Numbered from the stretch's first letter, positions 24,940 through 38,463 are shown. The stretch: DNA of 64,000 bases from Coenobita brevimanus (GCA_032717465.1 CM064681.1:14882510-14946509); one strand, 5' to 3'. The notes: generated by a model not told the origin, from the sequence alone. Made by a program: numbers and translations.

Positions 24940-25059
24940 ATGATCAAACAACTTACCCTAGAATATGTCCGAGTGTGGTCTTCGTCACAGTAGGCCCGTT
25001 GACTGAGAGGGCCAAGAAATACAGCTATGTTCAGTGACGTTTTGTACTGCTGTACAAAC

Positions 25060-25163
25060 CTTCATGGTATGAATACCAACGTGAATAGTATAAGCCTGAC
25101 CAGTTCCCTTCTGCACTAAAAATGTAATAGGATTATCATCCACGTCCTTGAGAGACTGTATGG
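25060..25163 (-). pseudogene. IR exon: start of S2 (second half of interrupted exon)
   Basis: Continuation of the M3 exon behind the inserted element. It reads QSLKDVDDNPITFLVQKGTG and ends HTMK at the donor ATGAAG|GTTTGT (25059-25058), phase 0. Joining directly to the other half across one copy of the 6-bp repeat GTATGG gives an uninterrupted frame through the PIQSL block, a conserved post-M3 motif of IRs. Confidence 0.8.
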
Positions 25164-25946
25164 TCCACAGTCTAAGTAATACAGTATACTGTACAGTCGT
25201 CTCACGTGCAGGTTGATGACGTCATGAGGATGACGTCACCCAGCCTTCCAGATAGAAAACGAAAAGTAAAGGGATAACTCAAGCATGACAAGTATATCAT
25301 GTTCATTCAGCTCTGCTGGCTAGAGCCAAGAAACGTTTGAATTAAGGCTGCTCATTGGTTTATGCAACACTGAGAAGCGTGGTAATTCTACAGCTCTTCT
25401 TATTTAACACAAATATTTATATTTGTAAACTGCTTGCAATATAAGCAGCCAGTTTAAATATGGAATAATTTCCAAGGATAAAGAGGTCAAAGTTAGCTTT
25501 AAAAATACCATTACCAAAGAAAATTTGAGTTGATTATAAAGTTTAATAAAATGATGAGTGACATTTGAAGTTAATGCAAGCATGTATTATAGCACAACAT
25601 GCGGACGTACGTGTACACAGTGGTTGGATAATATAATTCAAACGTCACTCATCGTCTTATAAAAGTTTATAATCTTTAATTTTCTTTGATAAAGGTAAAT
25701 TTTTGAATCTATTTTTGACCTCTTCAGCTTCGGAAATTATTCCATATTTAAACTGGCATGTTTTCAAATGCCGCACGTCTGAACTTCCTGCACGAGTGAG
25801 AAGAGACTGAGGGGAGACGCATCTACTCCCCACCACTGCCCAAAGCCAACTGACGGACGGCTCCGGGACCCCATGACGCCATGCGCGAGATGCTCCAAAT
25901 TTTGAACCAAGTGTGAGACGACTGTATATTACTTAGACTGTGTGTG
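25164..25946. mobile_element. Inverted-repeat element inside the IR M3 exon
   Basis: Flanked by the 6-bp direct repeat GTATGG (25158-25163, 25947-25952). Ends share the inverted sequence CACAGTCTAAGTAATA, then TACAGTCGTCTCAC. It carries no coding capacity. Its centre (about 25450-25757) is a second, larger palindrome with arms of about 130 bp around CCAGTTTAAATATGGAATAA. Class not assigned; removal with one repeat copy restores the receptor frame. Confidence 0.75.
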
Positions 25947-25952
25947 GTATGG

Positions 25953-26092
25953 GCATGGGGATGTACAGTATCTGACGGCCAGAAGGGAAACAAGGTTACC
26001 TGTGTAGCTCTGTGTCAGCACCACAATTGTCAGCATCCACACACCCAACACTACACGCTCCTAAACCCACCATATCCTGATAGGGCTGACAT
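25953..26092 (-). pseudogene. IR exon: M2/M3, first half (interrupted exon)
   Basis: Acceptor CTTATTTCAG at about 26102-26093. The exon reads VSPIRIWWV, an in-frame TAG (26063-26061) where IRs normally have Trp, then ERVVLGVWMLTIVVLTQ and the M3 signature SYTGNLVSLLAVRY. A frameshift near 25967 precedes YIPMPI. The exon then runs into a 783-bp inverted-repeat element (25164-25946) and resumes at 25163 on the other side. Phase with the upstream exon is exact (G plus AT). Confidence 0.85.
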
Positions 26093-26102
26093 CTGAAATA
26101 AG

Positions 26103-27132
26103 CATATGAGTTTATTCCAAATTAAGGTATTACTGAGTTATTACTTCACTCCGATAATTTTCTCATGTGGTTTTGTGTTTCCTTACTGTTTCCAATCATT
26201 CTTAATAGGATTATTTTTGCCACATATATGGATAAAAATGTCCTTTTGCTGTCATGTACCCTTCCTGCATGGCTTTCGGTGACAGCTTTCCTTAAAGTGC
26301 TGGGGTTTGTCATTAATAGTAAATAAAGAACCTATTAAAAAATGATAATATTTGTAGGCATATTCAGTGTGATATAGTTCAATCGTTAACAATCGGCATC
26401 AGACAGATCAACGTGATATGTCGTTATTATTCAAGTAAATGATATCTCAGCTTCGGAGGTGCAATTGGATTTTTTTTTTCTTTTGGATATTTTACAACAA
26501 ATTTTTTTACCCGTTTTGTCTCGCTACAGCGCTGAGTAGTAACCATAAATCAAGGCTGCTTACATCTCATTAAGGCTCTTTGCAGTACAGTGAGTGGTTT
26601 CTTTGTAATTTTGATCTCAGGACTCCATACAGTGTGAATAACAGCTTCCTATATTACCTATGAAGCCATGCCGAGAATGTTTTCGTGAGGGATTTCTCTC
26701 CTTCTCAGTAATATTATTTGGTGGTAAAAATAGTTTTTTTTTTTTTATAATAATTCACTACTGCATACATATGAATGTAAATCATTAGAGTTATTCATAA
26801 TAACTATTCTTATCCTTGCCACCACGTGATATCAAAACAAAACAAAATGCTGGGAATCGGATGTTGTAATTAAAACACGGAAGTGGCATCCCTTGCTGCA
26901 ATAGTACAAGTAATGAGATATTGTCAAGATGAGAAGTCGTACACTTTGCTGCAAGAGACCTAGAAAAAACTGTACAGCCACACACAGTGGTAGGATGGCA
27001 ACCGATTGACTGAACATAATGAAAATCTGGCGGCGCTACTGCCAGGGTCTTATGCCGCTGGGTAGGATGGCAGTATTGACCCTAAAAGTGGCGACATCCA
27101 CCATAAGATGTAGGACAAGCTGGAGGTCTTAC
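26103..27132. other. IR intron, no other feature seen
   Basis: AT-rich intron between exons 27432-27133 and 26092. Only short poly-T runs were noticed (26470, 26738). Confidence 0.6.
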
Positions 27133-27432
27133 CTTGGTGTAACAGCACTCGAGAGCAGCTGGATGCCTTCACCGTTAGCCCTGCATAATGACGAGCTTGG
27201 ATTTGTAGACAGGAGGGAAATACTGTCATTACTGCAAGGACCCCCACACAAGCCGTCAGAAACGCTGCCCAAACACAAGGATCCAGGGGTAGTAGGAAGC
27301 TCCAGGGGTTCACCTCAGCCTTGCCACGACCCATTATCATCCTGTTGTACAGATGTCGATGCGGAGGGTGAAGTCCATTACCTTGGCTCTCGCGGCAGTG
27401 ATGTCCAATAGGCCAAGGCTGGTGTCCACCTC
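27133..27432 (-). pseudogene. IR exon: end of S1, M1 helix, start of pore
   Basis: 300 nt bounded by CTTCATTTCAG and a strong donor CAAG|GTAAGA. It reads EVDTSLGLLDITAARAKV, the late S1 pattern, then after a one-base frameshift near 27375 continues with GRGKAEVNPWSFLLPLDP and the hydrophobic M1 helix VWAAFLTACVGVLAVMTVF, then SRVLLHQ. The last G pairs with AT of the next exon to form Asp, as in the typical IR pore lead-in. The frameshift creates TGA TAA directly behind it. Confidence 0.85.
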
Positions 27433-27712
27433 CTGAAATGAAGAGTTAATGAGTATCTGAGGTGCAGTATTGTCAGGTACCTCGAAATCACAGATATTTT
27501 CCTATCTACTGTACCTTTCTTTATAGCAGTCTCTGATGACTGTCTGTTTTGTATCTGTCTATCTCTCCATCTATCAGCCTGTGTATGCATCTCTAATACT
27601 AGTTTAGTCAGTCTGATCTTCAATGAACTGATTAAATGGCAAAATATAAAGACATTAAAGTTACTTAATCCACATGCGATACATAATGATACAAGGCCGT
27701 AAATGGACCTAC

Positions 27713-27803
27713 TTCCCTCACTGACATTCCAATCATGCCAGTCCAGGATCCTTCAGGTTATTCCATTCCCCACGCTCTGTCAGCGGGGGTCATATAGTCA
27801 TAT
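27713..27803 (-). pseudogene. IR exon: lobe S1, middle
   Basis: 91 nt bounded by TTTGCAG and GTAGGT. It begins with the single base that completes the split codon of exon 32163-32021 and ends in phase 0. It encodes YDYMTPADRAWG and SWTGMIGMSVRE, matching the iGluR S1 pattern W-x-G-M-I-G. An in-frame TAA at 27760-27758 follows AWGME, where IRs usually carry Gln or another polar residue; CAA to TAA is the simplest explanation. Confidence 0.8.
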
Positions 27804-27859
27804 CTGCAAAGTTAGTGACAGGAAACGAATCTAATATCACTCCTTACTATCATATACAT

Positions 27860-28034
<175 letters not shown>

Positions 28035-28499
28035 ACGTAGATAGATAACAATAATACCAGTGGAGCCCCGTGAGCGAGGGAGCGTTTTAGTGTGTGTGTG
28101 TGCGCGCGCGCGCACAAGCCAGTGTTGGACAGTAAGGACATTAATTGGCTATTCATGATTTTGAGTTCAGTGCCAGTTTATTTACATAATAACCTCTTAG
28201 AGGATAGGTAGAGGCGCTCACCATTCACTCACATGATTTAGTTATAGGAGAAGTGAACACAAAGGTCAATGAATATCGTAAATGTGTGCCCAGATACCCT
28301 TGCTCGACACATGTCCTTGGAACATGTACTAAACATTCTCTTGATTAAGTTCGCATACATGTTCGAAGCATCATTGTCATGGATATGTTCATAACGTCGT
28401 TTAGAATCATGTTGGTAGCCCTAGCGTGGACGTTTCCTGCGCTGGGCATGAATGTAGCTAAGTAGATAGTTAACTGAGTACCACAGATGGTGAATGGGG

Positions 28500-29150
28500 A
28501 TTGCCTCAACATCTTGAAGTGGAACAAGGGGTGTTATGATTACCAAAACTTTCTCAGGCATATCGTGTGTTCGGAGATGTGACAGACTCAGAACACAAAC
28601 ACGAGGTTTGGAATGACATCAGTGACACACTGTGGGTGGATCGTGGCGATGTCATGAAGAAGATCGATATTTTGATCTGGCAGTTCCGCTGGAAGACAGA
28701 GAAAATAGACAGAAAATCATGGCAGGGTGCGGACGACGTATATAGGGGCTCATGGTTTGCTTCAAAAGCCAGAGCTTCTTGCCGGACTCAAGTAAACCAC
28801 CCACTACATTAGATGCTGAACGCTCGTTAAGAAAATCCTGAATAACCCACTGTCACTTATATACCTGTGCAGCACAAGTCCAGTATTGTCATGTATTTTA
28901 TCACTGATTACACTGCGTCTGTACCCACTCCTTCCACTTTACGATGGGTATCCCTAATATTGGCCAGGACGTCTTGCTTTCTGTCCACAAAGCACCATTA
29001 TGGCAGCTGCAGCAAGCAACAGAATTTCGCCCACCGATATAGTGGAAGCACAGTTACAGACATGTGTCTGTGTGGACTGCATGTCAGCTTCGAACATCCT
29101 GAAGCTGTTGCCACGAAATTTGTCATGGAACATTGCTACGGACATGTTTG
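28500..29150. pseudogene. Possible PIF/Harbinger remnant (MADF-like and transposase-like pieces)
   Basis: On the plus strand 28567-28812 reads VWNDISDTLWVDRGDVMKKI and, further on, WQGADDVYRGSWFAS, the end of a MADF-type DNA-binding domain. On the minus strand 29060-28954 reads ILLLAAAAIMVL and ARRPGQY, resembling the start of Harbinger nucleases. PIF/Harbinger elements carry such a pair of genes. Both pieces are short and broken, and no terminal repeats were found. Confidence 0.35.
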
Positions 29151-29789
29151 CAACATGGTCGGCATCAATATTCTAGTATGGTGATAAATGTTTGGTTCAG
29201 TGTTTGGAGCAATTTAGACGGAGCTGGTGTCCATGGAAGAAAATGATGTATGGAAGCTGAAAAAAAAAAAAAAAAAAAAGAGAAACTGACGAAGGATCAA
29301 ATTGGATGGAGGAAGTATGTAAGAATACATACTTGCCAAATGTGAGGAATCATATTTTCAATTTGGTTGTCATAGGAATGCTCATTTCATAGGTGTATCT
29401 GAAACTCGTTTATCAATAAAACTCAAAACATATATGGGCATTTTTTTTTTTTTTTTTATTCAAAGGTTTGAATATGTCAATATTTGTGTTTTTCATTTCA
29501 CTACCCTTGTTATTTGATAGTTCTACTTTTGTGGTTTCTGTTTAATAGTTTCTGAATACTATTTCGTCCCAACCCTTAGGTGGGAAGTACGGACAGAATG
29601 ATAATGCTCATGATGACGATGATTTGTTTTACCTGATTCCATATCAAAATTAAAAAAAAAAGAACACATGCAAAAGCAAAATGAGACACATTAACTTTAT
29701 TTGCTGAAGATAAAGGTTTCTGAAACAGTTCGACCTGCTGATATGATGGTGTTTTCATGTAGAGCCATCTATAATATTTACGTATTTCT

Positions 29790-31760
29790 ATCAATCAATC
29801 AGCCATTTCTGTGGCACTCCACTGGCCTCGATGAACTCTCCACCAATATCTGTCTCTTGGCATCTCCTTCAGGTCCCACCAACACTCCTCTCCTGCTTCT
29901 CATTTCATTGTCCTCAACCAGGTTTCGCTCGGCCTACCTCTGCCTCTTCTTCCTCTAGCAGTCCACTCTGGCACATCCTGTATTAAACTGCCTTCTTTTC
30001 TATATATATGCCCCAGCCATTTCCAGCAAGACAGTCTTACATATTCATCAACTGGTTCAACTCTCGTAATATCTTTTACTCTTCCATTTGCAACTCTGTC
30101 TTGCCACTTTACCCAACAATCCTTCTCAGTATTTTATTCTCAGATCCTAAAACTTTCTGATCTATTGCAATTGTACTGTACCATGACTCATGCCCATAAA
30201 TTAAAATTGCTCTAACCATGGACTTGTAAATTTTTACTCTAGTATGTACCGAAAGCATATAATTATTACAAACAGATTTCAACATTCCAACAGCTCGCCA
30301 AGCCTGTCTAATCCTCTTCTCAGTTTCATTGTTTAATGATCCATTAGATAATACAATCGTTCCCAGATATTTAACACTTTCTACATTCTTCACCACATTA
30401 TTCCCAATTACACAATTCATTTGGTTCTCCACGTTCATATTAATAATTTTTGTCTTTCCACAATTTATTACCAATCGGACTTTTTCTCCTTCCTCCACCA
30501 GACAATCAAGCACCCTCTGCATCTTGTAAATACTTCCGCAGATCAGTATAATATAATCAGCATAATCCAAATCCATCAGCCACTTATTTTCCTTCCAGTT
30601 AATTCCTGCACCTGTTCTCCTTACAACCTATCTCATAACATAATCCATAACCAAAACAAACAGCAATGGTGAAAGAACTCCTCCTTGAATTACTCCTGAC
30701 CCATCTTCAAATGGATCACTCAAAGTACCACCCATGATTACCTTACAAAAAGTACCTTCATGCAGGCTTCTAATAATATTTACAAACTTTTCTGGTATAC
30801 CATAGAATCTCATAATTTTCAACATAGCTCCACGTGAAACACTATCCAACGCCTTTTCAAAATCCACAAAACACATACTAAGTGGCATTTTCATCTGATT
30901 AGCTTGTTGCATTAGATGCCTTAAAATAAAAATCTGATAGTTACAACCTCGACCCTTTCTAAATCCCGCTTGTTCTTCTCTTAAAATTTTATCAATTACT
31001 GGCTCTATTCTGTTCAACAAGATTTTGGAAAAGACTTTTGCTACTACAGGTGTCAAAGTTATCCCCTTCCAATTTCCACACACACTTAAATCTCCCTTTA
31101 TGGTATTTTTATAATCACTCCATTTTTCCACTCTTCTGAAATTCCAACATTATCCCAAGCCACATTAAAACGTTTCAAAAGTGCATTCATCAACTCAACA
31201 TTTTCCACCTTAAGCATTTCAGGATATATTGCATCCTCTCCTGAGCCTTAAAATTCTTTAATTCCTATATAGACTTTGCTACCTCTTCCAAGATTATATC
31301 CCCTGTTTCTATCGGCAAATCTCTCTCGGCTGGGAAAATGTCCTCTTCAGCTGGGATTGGTCTATTTAGAACAGATTCAAAATGCTCTTTCCACATTCCT
31401 TCTATATCCAGATCTTTAGTCATCAAGTTACCATTTCTATCTCGTACAGCTATTTCCCATCTTCTCTTTTCAGTCCCAGTTAACTCCTTTATGGCCTGGT
31501 ACGCTGTTCTTGTGCTCTGACCGTCCTTTTTACTTAATTTTTTTCTCTGTTGCCTTTTCATCATATAGCCTCCTCTAATCACGCCTAACAAGTCTTCTTA
31601 CTTCAGAATGTAAACTCCTGTACTTTGCTCTAAGAACCTCAACTACCTGACCACCAACATGTTGTTCATCACTTTTTGACTTCGTCTCTTTCCTCTTCTG
31701 AATTGCATTCCATGTTTCATCTGGCATCCACTTTTCCTTCTCGCTTTTCCCTTTTTCTTA
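29790..31760 (-). mobile_element. RTE-like LINE fragment (RTE-3), 5' truncated
   Basis: Minus-strand reverse transcriptase region inserted in the intron between IR exons 32163-32021 and 27803-27713. It starts within the linker after the endonuclease (AYQAIKELTGTEKRRW) and runs through RT to the 3' end near a TCAATCAATC repeat at 29790. Several frame changes and stops make it inactive. Confidence 0.75.
30109..31591 (-). pseudogene. RTE-3 reverse transcriptase, partial
   Basis: RT motifs: NWKGITLTPVVAKVFSKIL, EEQAGFRKGRGCNYQIF, FVDFEKALDSV, and VIQGGVLSPLLFVL where the usual RQGCxLSPLLF is altered. The catalytic box reads DLDYADYI; the second Asp of the usual A-D-D is Tyr, so the enzyme would be dead. 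The downstream thumb has VKYLGTIV and ILIYGHESW. Confidence 0.75.
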
Positions 31761-31838
31761 ATAATAACCTTGGCACTCTCATGCAAAACCTCTTTTTACG
31801 TATGTCTATAGGAACGAGATAATGGACTCATGCCATTT

Positions 31839-31840
<2 letters not shown>

Positions 31841-31914
<74 letters not shown>
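31841..31914. repeat. (AC)n microsatellite
   Basis: AC run about 100 bases downstream of IR exon 32163-32021, followed by degenerate CTCACAC repeats. Confidence 0.95.
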
Positions 31915-31915
<1 letters not shown>

Positions 31916-32020
31916 ATGCTCACGCCCACACTCACACCAAAACTCGCAGCACAGTCACAGTCACCGTCACTCTCACATTCGCTCTCACACACACTTGAAT
32001 ATGCATATCAGATCTCCTAT

Positions 32021-32163
32021 GTGAAGTTCATATCCTTTGGAATAGTATCGAGCAGTGTGACTTTGGGGCTCAAGATAACGACCCGCTCTCCCCTAGGCGC
32101 GTCAGGGTCGTCGACCACCTTTGATTTGTACACCGACAGTGAAACATGAGCCACCAGCAGAAT
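32021..32163 (-). pseudogene. IR exon: start of ligand-binding lobe S1
   Basis: 143 nt behind the acceptor CTTCTCTTTCAG (32175-32164), read in phase 0. It encodes a segment with VVDDPDAPRGERVVILS and ends in DMNFT, the usual lead-in to IR lobe S1. It ends with AC, and the following exon supplies A, giving Thr and then Tyr. The donor position reads ATAGGAG instead of GTAGGAG, so the intron start appears mutated; read-through gives a stop two bases later. An apparent upstream open frame to 32202 begins with TTG, not ATG, so the AG-bounded exon is preferred. Confidence 0.7.
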
Positions 32164-32199
32164 CTGAAAGAGAAGACTTAGATTTATGGCTTTACTGCG

Positions 32200-33130
32200 C
32201 AAGGGACATTATAAAAAAGGATCAGCATTTGTCATGTCCAACCGGATGTTGCCAAGTCCTTATCCACCTTTGAAATCCTGCCACCAGTTTGATAAATATG
32301 TCTCCGATTCATGCGTATCAGTTGCACAAGTTACTGAGGAAATCAGTTTTTATGTCTTAATATTCCCCTAGAACTTCTTTTCAATTTTTCACATATATAT
32401 CTGAATTAATGACCTCCGGCTGCACAAATAATTTCTTCATAATTGGATTTATAGCCTATTATTATACACGGGAGTTCTTCCGTATTCCTTCTTTTCCACC
32501 ACTTTGTCTTCGAGTTTGTTAAACGTACTACCATGACATCACAAAGGCCTGAAAGAAGAAAAAGTCTGCATAACTGAAGGAATACACCTTTAGTGACATG
32601 AGTATGAATAATGGTCATTCCTTAATTTATTATTTTTAAGTTTATCTGACTAAACCTCCTGACCCCTTCGTTATAACAAGTTCACAATAATGACGTCTAT
32701 TTGTATTTTATTCTTGCCATCCCCAGGTGGCTCAAAGCACAGAGCTGCTGAGGGATTGTACCGTCTTTCGTAGGAGCATGGAGATGATGCCTGTGCAATG
32801 GAAGGGGGAACGTTCTTTGTGCAGGCACCCAAATTACCTAGGTAGATTTATTGTTTAATGGTTTTAGTGTCTTACTTTTACCTCTTTATCTTATGGTATT
32901 ATTGACTTTTATTCTTTCCATTGTCGCCTTTTTCACAGTTATCCGCTACACAAGACCATGGCAGTTTTGCCGCCAGTTTTCTCTAAGTTATTCACTTACT
33001 CATCACCATGCGCTTTTATTATGTTTAAGAGAAAATTGTTGGGTTACTCGTAGAACCCCACTGAGACAAAGAGAACACAATCTGGCCGCACTACGGGATG
33101 GTACTATCACTCTGCAGCTAGGCTGTGTTA
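32200..33130. other. IR intron, no confident feature
   Basis: AT-rich sequence. Two AG-preceded open stretches on the minus strand (from 32548 and 32355) were considered as exons but do not fit the receptor in phase or motif. Confidence 0.5.
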
Positions 33131-33164
33131 GGAAGAATTCTGCCACCGTCTTCCCTTCATGTCG

Positions 33165-34289
33165 TAAAAGGTGACTAAAAGGTGCGGGGTGAGGGGACAA
33201 GGGACCCCATCTTCTGTTTTTAGTTCCTACTATGAGGGCATAGAAAGGGAAGGGGGATTTAGCTATCCCTGTACCCTGAAGATTGAGTCTGTGAATGTGC
33301 CTGGATGTAGTACGACTGAGGCTAAAAGGGGAGAGATTGGGAGAAGGTTTGTGAGAAGAAAGTTGGATGTGTTAGTTTTGAGTGCAACAATGATGAAAGA
33401 GAAAGGTGAGTCTAAGTTTGGAAGCGTGAATGGAAGGATGTCAAGTGTTGATAGAGGAAGGGTGAGAGAAGGTGTGGACTTGTTGGTGAGCCTGGAAGTG
33501 CTGCTGTCTGTGACTGAATGAAAGGAGAGACTGTTGTGAGTGAAAGCGAAATTTGGAGGTGATTTGCGGGTATCTGTGAGTGCATATGGGCATGGCAGTG
33601 AAAGGGACGCAAAAGAGAGGGACCCTTTCTGGAATGATGATGATGAGAGTCTGGAGAGTTTTGGAGCAAACATGAATGTGGTAATGATGGAAGATCTGAA
33701 TGCTTGAGTGGGAAATGTAGCAGTTGAATGTGCATTTGGTATGAATGGTGTGCCTGGAAGGAATGATAACAGGGAAAGCATGATAGGGAGAGATGGTGAT
33801 TGGAAATACTTTGTTAGAGAAATAAGATATTTAGAAGTAAACATGGGTGAGACAGGAAGGGTTGTTAAAAGAGCACTGATGGACTATGTAGTTGTGTTTG
33901 GGAATGTAAGAGGAAGATTGTTAGATGTGAGAGTTTTGAGAGGGGTGTGTGGAGGTATAGTATGTCTGATCACTACCTCTTGTAGGGAAAGTTAAGAGTC
34001 AGTATGAGGTGGGTGAGAGCTAGGAGAGTTAGGTGTGGCAGGGAGGTTTTGAAAGTGAGTTGGATAAAAGAGAGAAAATGATAGAGTATCAAGAGATGCT
34101 GAAAGACGAGTGGAACGCATTGAAAAATGAGGAAAATTACAGTGTGTAGGAGGAATGGCAGTTGTTTAAAAGTGCTGTGGTGGGGCATGGGAAGAGTTGC
34201 GTGGTGTGAGAAGAGTAGATGGTGATGTGAGAAAGGGAGGTGAATGGTGGAACGAGGAAGTAGTATGGCTGTGGCTGGGAAGAGACGTA
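33165..34289 (+). pseudogene. RTE-1 endonuclease part
   Basis: Reads RKLDVLVLSATMM and GRVREGVDLLVS, then further on VVMMEDLNA followed by a stop, and GVCGGIVCLITTSC, the pattern of APE-type endonucleases of RTE-like LINEs with several stops. The residue in the usual SETK box is changed to SATM. The piece ends in the linker (GEWWNEEV) where the long-TIR element begins. Confidence 0.65.
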
Positions 34290-34642
34290 CAGTAGCCCAA
34301 TTAAAGGTTTGCAACAAAATATTACTGTTTGGATAATCTGGCATCCCCGCCTACTCATTACTCTCGTCCTAAGGCTGTGTGTTGATGTTTAGTGGGAGGG
34401 TTAATGGAAAGGTTACGTACCCCCGAAGTACTGTATCAACGGATCGGGTGAGTTGAGGGACGGTGGTACATCTTATAATATAGGAATCGTGATTATTTTG
34501 TTTCAAAGTACAATGTTGTTTCTCTCCCTCTCTATCTTTCTCTACGATTACACACACCTATGGGCGTGATAGTTAATACAAATTCCCCAAAACTAAATCG
34601 AATCCATGGTTCATTCAGGCATTCGTTCAAGAGAATGAAAGG

Positions 34643-34980
<338 letters not shown>

Positions 34981-34984
<4 letters not shown>

Positions 34985-35345
34985 AACCTCTGTGGTAAAG
35001 TGTGCGTTTTCGTACACTGAAGAATGAGGGTTCGCGCCCCGCCAGGGTAATAAATTTTGGGAGCGTTCTTCGGGCCACACACTACATTGGCGGACACAAG
35101 GGGTGCTGTGATTGAACCAGTGTCGCATACTATAAAGTATGCTTGCACCCAATTGGCTTTCACGGGTCAATTACACTTGTTTCATAGACTACACACACAT
35201 CCAAAGCCACTCCAACACTACAATTACACTTACAAGCACTTCTCACCCTACATACAATCTCTGCCAGACAGCCTAAGCCACTTGGTAGAGATACATTGGC
35301 TGTATCGTCCCCATTTCGGTTGGGATAGGCCGGTCCTGCAGTTGA
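34981..35345 (+). mobile_element. Possible tRNA-derived SINE between (TA)n tracts
   Basis: GGAACCTCTGTGGTAAAGTG and GAGGGTTCGCGCCCCGCC look like a tRNA head with a B box (GGTTCGCGCCC). The body includes CGTCCCCATTTCGGTTGGGA near the end and is followed by (CT)n and (TA)n (35341-35461). It is not similar to the SINE at 2617. Only one copy is in the window. Confidence 0.35.
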
Positions 35346-36860
<1,515 letters not shown>

Positions 36861-36872
36861 GTTCTTAGATTA

Positions 36873-36918
<46 letters not shown>

Positions 36919-36978
36919 AATCTGTTATGCATTAACTTGCATAGAGTGTGTTGTGTTTAAATCTATTCGTATTAACCT

Positions 36979-37063
<85 letters not shown>

Positions 37064-37162
37064 GGCCTATCATTCTTTAGAACGAACGCCTGAATGAACC
37101 ATGGATTCGATTCCGGTTTGGGGAATTTGTAATAACTCTTACACCCATACGTGTGTGTAATC

Positions 37163-37202
<40 letters not shown>

Positions 37203-37423
37203 GACATTCTATTTTGAAACGAAATAATCACGATTCCTATATTACAAGATTTAGCGCCGTCCCTCAACCCACCCGTCCTGTTGATACTTCGGGGATATGT
37301 AGCCATTCCACTAACCCGCCCACTAGACATCAACATATAGACTTGGGTTGATACTGAGTAGGCAGGGATGCCAGATTATCCTAATACAGTAATATTTCTT
37401 CGCAAAACTTAATTGGGGTACTG

Positions 37424-38046
37424 TTCATATTAAGTGGGCTGCAGAGGAAGGATGAGGTGTCATATGAGAGGTATAAGGAAAAGAGGAATAGGGTGAGAAG
37501 GGGTGTGCGTGATGCTAACGTGGCAGCAGATGAGACTTGGGGTAGGTGATTCACTGAGAATATTTAACAAAGTAAATGTTTTGGAAGGAGGTGAAAAGGG
37601 TGCCAGGGAGAGAGTCTGGGAAGGAATATCGAGTAAAAACAGAGGATGAAAGGATGTTAATGGACATGGAGGCAGTAAGGAAGAAATGGATAGTGTGTTT
37701 TGAAACACTGTTAAATGTAGGGCAGGAAAGGGAGGCTGAGACTGTGGCAGATGGAAGGATGCAAGGAATAAACGTGTTAGGAGAGCTGAATGATTCTTTG
37801 CTCACGATGGAGGAAGTGCAGGAGGCAGTAAAGGAGATGAAAGCAGTCAAGCTGCAGGTATGAGTGGGTGTGTTGTGGACTGCCTGAAAGGTGGTGGAGC
37901 AACTTTTGTTGAGTGGTTAGTAAGACTGCTGAATGTGTTTTGTTGATGGTATGATGTCGATTGCCCTGGATATTGCTTGAGTGGCTCCACTGTATAAAGA
38001 TAAGGGTGATAAATATGAATGTACTAGCTTTAGGGGTACATGTCTG
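37424..38046 (+). pseudogene. RTE-1 linker and start of reverse transcriptase
   Basis: Reads a linker with SYERYKEKRNRVRRG, then a frame with KCFGRR and the following (37576-37863) LNVGQEREAETVADG and MEEVQEAVKEMKAVK, then a damaged RT start with PLYKDKGDKY. It stops exactly at the TTAA of the next insertion. Confidence 0.65.
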
Positions 38047-38368
38047 TTAACCCATACCCTCCCGGCTTTTTTAGGCCCCCCCCTCCACCTCCTGAAAACC
38101 CGATTTATTTTCTTTTTTTTTTTTCTTTGGCTCAAACATTCTCTTTTGGTGAGAAACTAATGAAAATCACCAAGAAAGTTGCTCCCGTCACCCCTAAGTA
38201 CTCCTAAGGTGGATCTCCCCTCACCTCAGCCAGGTGTTCTGTGGCCAGGCCAGTGCAGCTGCTCCGTTAACTACAGAGGGAAGGAGGAGGGTAACTAATC
38301 AAAACCAACCTAAATACATATATTTACATTTACTTGCTACAAAAGTACATATACAGCAAAAATATTGT

Positions 38369-38459
<91 letters not shown>

Positions 38460-38463
<4 letters not shown>

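Larger units (their letters stand above)
15156..24944 (+). mobile_element. Ty3/gypsy LTR retrotransposon (Gypsy-1) with 5-bp target duplication
   Basis: LTRs 15161-17297 and 22727-24939 flank gag and pol. The target duplication ATGAT is present on both sides (15156-15160, 24940-24944). A purine tract GGAGGGTGG lies directly before the 3' LTR, and a TGGTGGCAAGTGG primer-site candidate lies directly after the 5' LTR. Domain order is gag, protease, RT, RNase H, integrase, then a proline-rich extension. Several stops and frameshifts make it inactive. It fills most of the intron between IR exons at 25060 and 14714. Confidence 0.9.

Noticed and set aside
32017..32202. Small secreted protein with signal-peptide-like start at 32202
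   Set aside because: The start codon would be TTG, and a strong acceptor and phase match show that the segment from 32163 is an IR exon.
32270..32355. Minus-strand segment with ESETYLSNWWQDFK as an IR exon
   Set aside because: Its possible donor leaves one base, which does not fit the phase-0 start at 32163, and similarity to IRs was not convincing.
32406..32548. Minus-strand open stretch behind TTTTTCTTCTTTCAG as an IR exon
   Set aside because: The phase could follow exon 50078-49951, but the peptide has no IR motif, no clear donor is present and it does not lead into exon 32163 in phase.
33263..33844. 193-codon minus-strand frame rich in Ser, Leu and Phe
   Set aside because: It is the antisense of the RTE-1 endonuclease region; composition reflects GA-rich sense sequence.
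38047..38459. Independent microsatellite-bearing intergenic region
   Set aside because: Similarity to 44308-45068 and the paired TTAA show that it is the left part of a TTAA element.
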